Shown here: positions 57,163 to 64,000 of the stretch, in pieces
How the letters are laid out: each line of letters begins with the position of its first letter
Position numbering within the stretch: the first letter of the stretch is position 1
Assembly: GCF_024448985.1 (NCBI RefSeq)
Contig: NZ_JAMOII010000015.1
Span: forward strand, 1 to 64,000
Direction: 5' to 3'
Source of the DNA: Stutzerimonas stutzeri
GTDB lineage: Bacteria; Pseudomonadota; Gammaproteobacteria; Pseudomonadales; Pseudomonadaceae
Length of the DNA: 64,000 bases
The notes under the pieces: model-generated
What the model was told of the DNA's origin: nothing
Seen by the model: only the letters and a program-made list of their open reading frames with translations
Databases searched by the model: none
Position numbers and translations under genes: made by a program

Positions 57163-60100
57163 CGTTCATCCTCGGCCAGTGCAGCCAACGTCTGCAGCTT
57201 GTCGCGCATGGATGCCAGCAGACGCGCGCTCAGATCCGCACGCAGATTGCCGATCTGGCGCAGCGTCAGCAGGCCGTCGAAGACGCCGCCGTGCAGGCTG
57301 ATCAGCTCGGCGGACATATTGCCGGGATCGCTGGGTTTGCCAGGTGCCACCGGCAATGCCTGCCAGTCTCCAGTTCCGCTCTGATAGACGCCCAGGTAGT
57401 TCAACGCCACCGGCGGCAACGGCAGGCTGTCGCGGTGGGCCGGGTTGCTGCGCAGCGGCAGATAACCGACGCCCTTGTCCGGGACCTGGCGCAGCTGCTC
57501 GGCGGCATGCCGCACCAGCGCAGTCCAGTCCGCCTGATTCTGCACCGCGACCGGGAACATGCTGGTGAACCAACCCACCGTGCGGCTCACGTCCAGGCCG
57601 GGATCGATCGTCTCCCGCCCGTGCCCCTCGAGCATGATCCAGTGCCGCTCACCGAGCCCGAGCTCCACCAACGCCCGAGTCAGCGCCGCCAGCAACAATT
57701 CGCGGACATCCGTCGCGAAATGCCGGGTGGCAAACTGAGTCAGCTGGCGTGTGGTGGTTTCGTCCAGTTGCAGCAGCTGCGGTTCGGACGGCTGAGTTGA
57801 CGACCAATCGGCGGCGATGCGGTAGTTCATCCCCGCAATCTGTCCGCGCCAGTACGGCAACTGCGCCTCGGCACGCTGCGCATAGACGGCCAGCCCCTCG
57901 CCCCACTGTCGATAGCTGCTGGTTTTGTCGGGCAGCGTTTCACCGCGCGTCAGCCGTTGCAGGTCCTCGATAAGGATGCGCCAGGACACGGCATCGATGA
58001 CCAAATGGTGGAACGCGATAAACAGGCCACGTTCGTTGTTCGGCAACCCATCGATCACCGCCCACGCCAAGGTGCGTGCACTGGCCGGGTCCAGGTGCGC
58101 CTGCAATTCAGTCATCGCCTCCTGAAGCCCGACTGCGCCCAGTTCGGCGGCGTTCAATCGAGCGGGTTCGGCCAAAGACAGGTATTGCTGATAGCACTGG
58201 CCAGTCGGGAGGGTGATCAGTCGCAGGGCGTCGTGCTGCTGCAACAGCTGCCGCATGTAATCCATCAATTGCGCCGTTCCGACGTTGCCGGGCAGCCGCA
58301 GCACCACGCCCTGATTCCAGTGCTGCGGCTGCGCGAACGGCTGTTCGAAGAACCATTGCTGGATCGGCTGCAAAGGCAGATCGCCAGTCAGCAGGCCCTG
58401 TTCGGCGCGAATTGTCTGTGCCTCGCGCGGGCCTGCCAGCACACGGCAAAGCCTCCGCACGGTCTTGGCCTCGAATACTTCCTTGACGCTGCAGGGGTAG
58501 CCGGCATCGCGCAGCCGGGTCGCCAACTGAATACTTAGAATGGAATCGCCACCCAGCCGGAAAAAATCGCATTCCACGCCCAGCGGCTGCTCCAACACGC
58601 CTTGCCAGATCTCCAGCACCTGGCGCTCCAGCTCCCCTACGGGCGCCACATGCTGTTCAGTCGCAGCCAGTTCCACCGGCGGCAAGCGTCGCTGATCCAA
58701 CTTTCCGTTTGCGGTCAGCGGCATCTTGTCGAGCAGCATCAACCTTAGCGGAACCATGTATTCGGGCAGACGACGCGCCACGGCCTGCAACACGGCATCC
58801 GGCTCCGGGGCGGACTCGCCGGGTTTGACCGTGGCGTAGGCCACCAGCGCCTGGCGTGCGCCCTGACTGGCGACGATCACCTTGATTTCCTGCAAGCTCG
58901 GGCCACTGGCATGCAGCTGGGCTTCGATTTCACCCGGTTCGATGCGGTAGCCGCGCAGTTTGATCTGCGCATCGAGGCGGCCCAGGTATTCATATTCACC
59001 GGTAGACAGCAGGCGCGCGCGGTCGCCGGTGTGGTACAGGCGCACCTTCACACCCGCTACGGTGTGTTCACGGAAGGCCTCGGCAGTGCGTTCTGGCTGA
59101 TTGAGATAGCCGCGAGCCAACCCCAGACCGGCAAGACAAAGTTCGCCGGGGACGCCGATCGGGCACAGCGCGCCGTGCCGGTCCAGCACCACCGCCTGCA
59201 TGCCATCGATAGGAGCGCCGATGGTCCGGCGCTCGTCTGGGCTGAGCGTCTTGGTCAACGCGGTTACGGTGGCCTCGGTGGGCCCGTACATGTCGATCAG
59301 GCGGAATTGCTTCGCCCAGCGTTGCGGGATCGCCGGCGGGCAGGCTTCGCCGCCGAAGCCCACAGCTTTCATCGCCGGCAAAGGTCGTTCCGGCAGCGTT
59401 GCCAGCAAGGCCGTGGCGAAAATCATATGCGTGGTTGCGGTTCGCTCGATCTCATCCAGCAGCCCTGCGCCAGGTTCGGCCCAGAGCAGGCAGGCGCCGT
59501 GGACCAGCGGGACCAGCGCGCACATGTTGCCCGCATCGAACGACAGCGACATGCAATCGAGCATCCGGTCGCCAGATGCCACGCCCAGACGCCGACCGTG
59601 GTCCAGCAGCAGGTTAGCCAGCGATCCATGCTCGACCATTACGCCTTTCGGCACACCCGTCGAGCCCGATGTATAGATCACCTGCGCGAGACGTTGCGGG
59701 TCGTGCCGGATCGACGGCGCGCTGGGCGACTGAGCATCCAGTTGAGCCTGCACTTCGGGATTGCCAAGGTCCACCCAACGCCGCTCCGTATCCAGGGCAA
59801 AGGGCGCGGCGCCCTGGCCGATGATCAGCCGCAGCTTGCCGTCGCGCATGATGTGCGAGAGCCGTTGCTCGGGGTAATCGGGGTCCAGCGGGACATAGGC
59901 GGCGCCGAGCTTCCAGCTGGCCAGCAGCGCGACCGCAAAGGCATTTTCACGGCGGGCAAGCACGCCGATCAAATCACCCGCCGCGCAGCCCTGAGACTGC
60001 AGCCAGCTCGCCAGCCGGTTGGCTCGTGAGTCGAGTTCGGCGTAGCTGACGCTGCCCTCGCCCTGGCGCAGTGCCGGTCGCGCGGCATTCGATCGAGCCA

Positions 60101-61199
60101 TGTCCTCGAACAGCGACAACGCGGTCAGCCCATCGGGATAAGCCGCCGGCAGCGCGGCCAGTCGTTGTGCCGTCTGCGCGCGCAGCGATTCATCGAGCAT
60201 CGGCAGCTGCCAGATGTCCTGTTCCGGGTTGGCCACCACCGCTTCCAGCAGTCGCAGCAGACGACTCGCATAACCCTCGACACTGCTGCGTTCGAACAGC
60301 GCGGTGGCGTAGAGCCAATCGACCCGGACGGAGTCCATCAGCTCGGTGACCTTGACCGAGATATCGGTCTTGGCCGGCAGCACCGGCGAGGTTTCTTCCA
60401 CCGCGTCGCAGCCTGGAATCAAGTCGTTGAAGTCGACCCGCGCCTGGTACACCAGCATGATCTGGAAAATCGGATTGATCGCCGTGTGGCGGTCCACGCC
60501 CAACGCCTCGCTCAATGCCTCGAAGCGATAGAGCTGGTGATCGAACGCCTGCAGATCATCGGTCCGGCATTGGCGCAGATAGTCGATAAAAGACTGCTGC
60601 TCGGGCAGCTGCGTGCGCAGCACCAAGGTGTTGACGAAGAATCCCACCAGCGACTCGATATCCGGTCGCTCGCGATAGGCCAGCGGCGTGCCGACCACGA
60701 TGTCGCGCTCACCGGAATGCCGCGCCAGCAACAGCTCGAACAATGCATGCAAGCCAATAAAGGGCGAGGTGTTGTGGTGCTGGCAGAGCTGCTTGAAGCG
60801 CTCCCACAATTTGTTGTCAATGGTCGAGAACACCACTTCGCCGCCGCTGGCCTGCTGGGCCGGCCGTGGTTTGTCCAGCGGCAGACTGTGCACCTCGGGA
60901 ATGCCAGCCAGGCGTTCAACCCAGAAGGGTTTGAACTGCTCGTGGTAATCGCGAAACAACGGCGAGTTGAACCAGCGCGCGTAGTCGATGTAGGTCAGCG
61001 GCGGTTGGTACCAGTTCAATGGCTGGCGATTCTGGTAAGCGAGAAACGCGGTTTTCAGATCAGCAAACATATTCTTCACCGACCAGCCATCCGAGATGAT
61101 GTGGTGCTGGTTGATCATCAACAGATGCTCACGCGCACCCAGCTCCAGCAGATTGACCCGCGTCAACAGCGCGCTGGCGATATCGAATGGACGCTCGAT
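57159..61199 (-). pseudogene. NRPS lacking its N-terminus: (C)-A-T-E
   Basis: The frame is open for about 1335 codons from an internal TTG. It begins mid-condensation domain at IERPFDIASALL, 26 residues before the catalytic HHIISDGWS. Then come A (about 350-835; VIYTSGSTGVPKGVMVEHG, MYGPTEATVTALT), a carrier domain with its phosphopantetheine Ser in FRLGGDSILSIQL (about 873) and an epimerization domain (HHLVIDAVSWRIL, LEGHGRE, VGWFTSMFPV) at the end. No thioesterase. The first 120 or so residues of C, and any upstream domains, are gone: a deletion joins this frame out of phase to the start of entB. A C-A-T-E order suggests a D-amino acid catechol conjugate. Confidence 0.85.
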
Positions 61200-61429
61200 C
61201 GCGCGGTGTAGACCACCGGAATTCCCAGTGCTTTGCAGCGTTCGCGGACCTGCGCCAAGCCTGCGACCAGCGCGGCGATGAATGCGCTGTCTTCACCCCA
61301 GAAGTCGCAAAAATACTGTTGCATGTCGTGAATCAGCAGCACCGCGCGATCAGGATCGACCGTCCACTGGACTTTGTTCGCGGTCCACTCGCTGGGCAGG
61401 CTGTAGGGCGTCAGGGTGGGAATAGCCAT
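61163..61429 (-). pseudogene. entB: Truncated entB (isochorismatase), first 76 residues only
   Basis: Starts normally (MAIPTLTPYSLPSEWTAN; AAGGA ribosome site overlapping the entE stop). It follows EntB through LLIHDMQQYFCDFWGEDSAF with the catalytic Asp region, to GIPVVYTA. After position 61202 the homology ends: 12 unrelated codons and a stop come from the NRPS sequence read in the wrong frame. Intact EntB is about 285 residues, with the rest of the isochorismatase fold and a C-terminal aryl carrier protein, both lost here. Without it, isochorismate cannot become dihydrodihydroxybenzoate and the aryl acid has no carrier. Confidence 0.88.
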
Positions 61430-61440
61430 GAAACGAATCC

Positions 61441-63066
61441 TTATTCGATAACGGTCAGTTGTTCAGCGACGCGGCGACGCAGGCGGTTCTTGTCCACCTT
61501 GCCTACGGCTGTCATGGGAAGTGCGTCGAGGTGTTCGAAGCGGTCCGGCAGCTTGTAGTCGGCCAGACCGAGACTGCGCAAAAACTTGCGCAGCGCGATG
61601 CTTTTAAGGGAGGGGTTTGCGCTGACGATAAAGGCGCAACTCTTCTCACCCATGGCCGCGTCCGGCATCGACACCAGGGCCGCTTGGGTGATGGCGGGAT
61701 GCGCCATCAGCAGGTTTTCCACTTCTTCGGCCGCGATCTTCTCGCCACCGCGGTTGATTTGATCCTTGATTCGCCCGACGACGACCAAATAGCCATCCTC
61801 GCGCTGCCGCACCAGATCACCGGAGCGGTAGAAGCCCTCGGCATCGAAGGCGCTGGCGTTGTATTCCGGGCTCTGGAAATAGCCGCGAATGGTGTAGGGC
61901 CCGCGGGTCATCAGCGCGCCAACTTCGCCGGTTGGCACCGGTTTACCGTCGCGGTCGACAACTTTCACTTCGTCGTCCGGGCTCATCGGCTGGCCCTGGG
62001 TCAGGTAGACACGGTCGTCGTTGTCATCCAGCCGGGTGTAGTTGACCAAGCCTTCAGCCATGCCGAAGACCTGCTGCAGACGGCAACCGAGATCCTGCGG
62101 CACGCGGCGGGCGAGCGCCTCCGGCAGCTTGGCGCCACCAACCTGCACCAGCTTCAGCGAGGCGAGTTCATCGCGGTGTGCCGGCGCGGCTTGCAACCAC
62201 AGCGACAAGGCCGACGGCACCAGTGCGGTGACGTTGACCTGCTGCTGCGCGATCAGCGGGAAGCAGCTGGCGGGGCCGGGGTCTGCACTGAGCACGACCC
62301 GTCCACCGGCCGCGAATACGCCCAGCGCGCCGGGTGAACTGAGCGGAAAGTTGTGTGCCGCGGGCAATGCGCAGAGATAGCAAGTGCTGCGGTCGAAACG
62401 GCAAATCTCGACGCTGCGCCGGACGCTGTAGAGGTAATCATCGTGGGTGCGCGGGATCAGTTTCGGCGTGCCGGTGCTGCCGCCGGACAGCTGGAAAAAA
62501 GCCACTTCGCTGGCCGGAGTCGGAGTGAATGGGCGTTCTGCCGGTGCAGGCTCTAACCAGTTGCTCAGGCACCGTTCCGGCTGCTCATCCTCATGCAGCA
62601 GGACGGTGTCGAGTTCAGTAATCAACTCGGTCAGCTCATCGATAAATGCATCGCCGTCAAACAGCGCATGCTCGCGGCTTGCCACTAACAGCCGCGGACG
62701 AATCTGCGCGGCATAGGCGACCAGTTCCAGACGGTTGTGGCTGAACAAGGCGTTGACCGGGGCGATGCCCGCCTTCATCAGCGCGAAGAACACGATGTAC
62801 AGCTCAGCCTGGTTGCCCAGCTGAACCAACGCCCTATCGCCCTGCCCCAGGCCACGATTGGCCAACCGTTGGGCGAGATGCGTCGATGCCTCATCCAGCT
62901 GGGCGTAACTGAGCTGTCGGTTACCGCAAACCACTGCGATGGCGTCCGGCTGAAGGCTGGCCTGCTCGATGAGCATCTGGCTTAGTGGCACGCCCCGCCA
63001 ACATCCAGCGCGTCGATAACGCTCTGCGAAAGCTTCAGGCCAGCGGGTGAACGGAACCAAGTTCAT
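61441..63066 (-). CDS. entE: 2,3-dihydroxybenzoate-AMP ligase (EntE/DhbE-like)
   Basis: 541 residues (E. coli EntE has 536). Begins [20 protein letters not shown], the EntE N-terminus. Core motifs: [95 protein letters not shown]. In the aryl-acid code region Asn in AHNF and Ser in LSS match dihydroxybenzoate-activating DhbE rather than salicylate enzymes, which tend to have Cys at the latter spot. The ATG overlaps the entC stop by four bases. Intact, but its carrier-protein partner EntB is not. Confidence 0.93.
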   Translation of the reverse strand: MNLVPFTRWPEAFAERYRRAGCWRGVPLSQMLIEQASLQPDAIAVVCGNRQLSYAQLDEASTHLAQRLANRGLGQGDRALVQLGNQAELYIVFFALMKAGIAPVNALFSHNRLELVAYAAQIRPRLLVASREHALFDGDAFIDELTELITELDTVLLHEDEQPERCLSNWLEPAPAERPFTPTPASEVAFFQLSGGSTGTPKLIPRTHDDYLYSVRRSVEICRFDRSTCYLCALPAAHNFPLSSPGALGVFAAGGRVVLSADPGPASCFPLIAQQQVNVTALVPSALSLWLQAAPAHRDELASLKLVQVGGAKLPEALARRVPQDLGCRLQQVFGMAEGLVNYTRLDDNDDRVYLTQGQPMSPDDEVKVVDRDGKPVPTGEVGALMTRGPYTIRGYFQSPEYNASAFDAEGFYRSGDLVRQREDGYLVVVGRIKDQINRGGEKIAAEEVENLLMAHPAITQAALVSMPDAAMGEKSCAFIVSANPSLKSIALRKFLRSLGLADYKLPDRFEHLDALPMTAVGKVDKNRLRRRVAEQLTVIE

Positions 63067-64000
63067 ACCGCCTCCCGATCGAGGCCGAACGCAGCAAGCA
63101 TGGTGCCGAGCTTGGTACCGGTTTCGCGCCACTCCGATTCGGGGCACGACGCTGACACCAGCCCCGCTCCGGCGAACAGCCGGACCTTGCGCTCATCGAT
63201 CACACCACAGCGGATCACCACGGCCCATTCGCCGTTACCGGCCGCATCGCACCAACCGACGATGCCGCCGAACACACCACGGTCAAAAGGCTCCAGCTCC
63301 GCGATCAGCTGCTTGGCCGCCGCGGTGGGGAAACCGCAGAGCGCCGGCGTCGGGTGCAGCTGGCACGCCAGGCTCAGGGCCGATATCGGCGCGGCCAGCT
63401 CGCCCTCGATCCGCGTCGACAGATGCCAGAGCTTGGCGGTGCTCATCAGGGCGGGCGCGGCCGGTATCTGCAGCTCGCGGCATAGCGGGCGTAGTTGACG
63501 CGCCATGTCTTGAATAACCAGCCGATGCTCGTGCTGATCCTTGCCAGAATCGAGCAGGTCTTGCGCCGACCGCTCGTCTGCTGCTGAATCGGCGTAGCGT
63601 CTGGCGGAACCGGCCAGTGGATTGGTTTCCAGGCGCTGACCTTTTTTGCGCAGCAAAAGCTCAGGGCTGGCGCCGATCAAAACACCACCGTCCGGCAGAT
63701 CGGCGAAGAAGTGGTAGGCCTCCGGGTTTTGCTGACGCAGGCCTTGAAAAATAGTCGCTGCACACGGCGGCTCATCGAATTCCAGTTGCAGCAAACGAGA
63801 CAGCACCGCCTTGTCCAGACGGCCATTACGCAGCGCCGCCAACGCACGGGTAACGGCTTGTTGAAAACCAGCTTGATTGGGTTGCTCGGTGCACTGGCGC
63901 GCCGCGCCGCAGGCGAATCCGCAAACCGCGGTCGGCGGAGATGCCGGAGGGAGATGGGAAACGTGACGCGGAATGAACAGACTGGAGGGTTGCTGCTTGT
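63063..64000 (-). CDS. entC: Isochorismate synthase (EntC/DhbC-like), cut by window edge
   Basis: The frame is open to the window end (at least 311 residues; EntC is about 390), so the start lies outside. It opens here with [18 protein letters not shown], an EntC N-terminal motif. The chorismate-binding C-terminal domain is complete: [80 protein letters not shown] and [16 protein letters not shown]. It converts chorismate to isochorismate, the first step to 2,3-dihydroxybenzoate. The entA dehydrogenase is not in view and may lie to the right. Confidence 0.92.
   Translation of the reverse strand, partial: KQQPSSLFIPRHVSHLPPASPPTAVCGFACGAARQCTEQPNQAGFQQAVTRALAALRNGRLDKAVLSRLLQLEFDEPPCAATIFQGLRQQNPEAYHFFADLPDGGVLIGASPELLLRKKGQRLETNPLAGSARRYADSAADERSAQDLLDSGKDQHEHRLVIQDMARQLRPLCRELQIPAAPALMSTAKLWHLSTRIEGELAAPISALSLACQLHPTPALCGFPTAAAKQLIAELEPFDRGVFGGIVGWCDAAGNGEWAVVIRCGVIDERKVRLFAGAGLVSASCPESEWRETGTKLGTMLAAFGLDREAV

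Noticed and set aside
58911-61211. Long plus-strand frames of 372 and 348 residues
   Set aside because: Antisense shadows of the NRPS adenylation and condensation domains.

Overview
The window looks like chromosomal DNA of a Pseudomonas-type gammaproteobacterium, most plausibly the P. stutzeri (Stutzerimonas) group. The reasons are high GC, the gacA-uvrC-pgsA-tRNA-Gly-tRNA-Cys order, MexEF-OprN-like and MuxABC-OpmB-like efflux operons, and a photolyase/YbgA/hemH/short-LOV cluster like those of pseudomonads. Species assignment is inference.

Layout. 1-6.1 kb: a MexEF-OprN-like RND operon. 6.3-7.3 kb: an orphan TRAP solute-binding protein. 7.4-16.5 kb: muxABC-opmB on the minus strand, with a large palindromic repeat between muxB and muxC. 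16.8-20.3 kb: a MurJ-family flippase, a GntR/FCD regulator and three small proteins. 20.6-23.1 kb: tRNA-Leu on plus, then tRNA-Cys and tRNA-Gly on minus. Between tRNA-Leu and tRNA-Cys lie decayed lambdoid tail genes (gpI, gpJ) and a possible Rz1 fragment. 23.2-26.2 kb: pgsA, uvrC and gacA. 26.3-30.4 kb: a membrane protein, YnfA, an MFS transporter, an exonuclease remnant and a VOC protein.

30.6-36.0 kb is a light-response and photorepair cluster: a class II LitR-type MerR regulator divergent from a short LOV photoreceptor, then ferrochelatase, a TudS-like/YbgA fusion and DNA photolyase. Four TGTACA motifs in two pairs sit in the promoter of the YbgA-phr operon. A perfect CTTGTACAAG precedes a small membrane protein gene at 44.6 kb, which suggests a wider regulon. 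36-46 kb: a diguanylate cyclase, a sirtuin, a frameshifted SMR transporter, a flavin reductase, LysR, GST, a UvrD-like helicase, a UV-damage endonuclease and a class V aminotransferase.

46.1-48.2 kb: a candidate minus-strand small RNA and a GH5 glycosidase with a duplicated N-terminal domain. 48.4-64 kb is a catecholate-type siderophore locus. An MFS exporter candidate, a TonB receptor and a FecCD-type ABC importer are intact on plus. The minus strand carries entC (cut by the window edge), entE, a truncated entB, a decapitated NRPS and a lone adenylation domain. A deletion has joined the first part of entB out of frame to the middle of the NRPS condensation domain, so biosynthesis looks broken while uptake looks intact.
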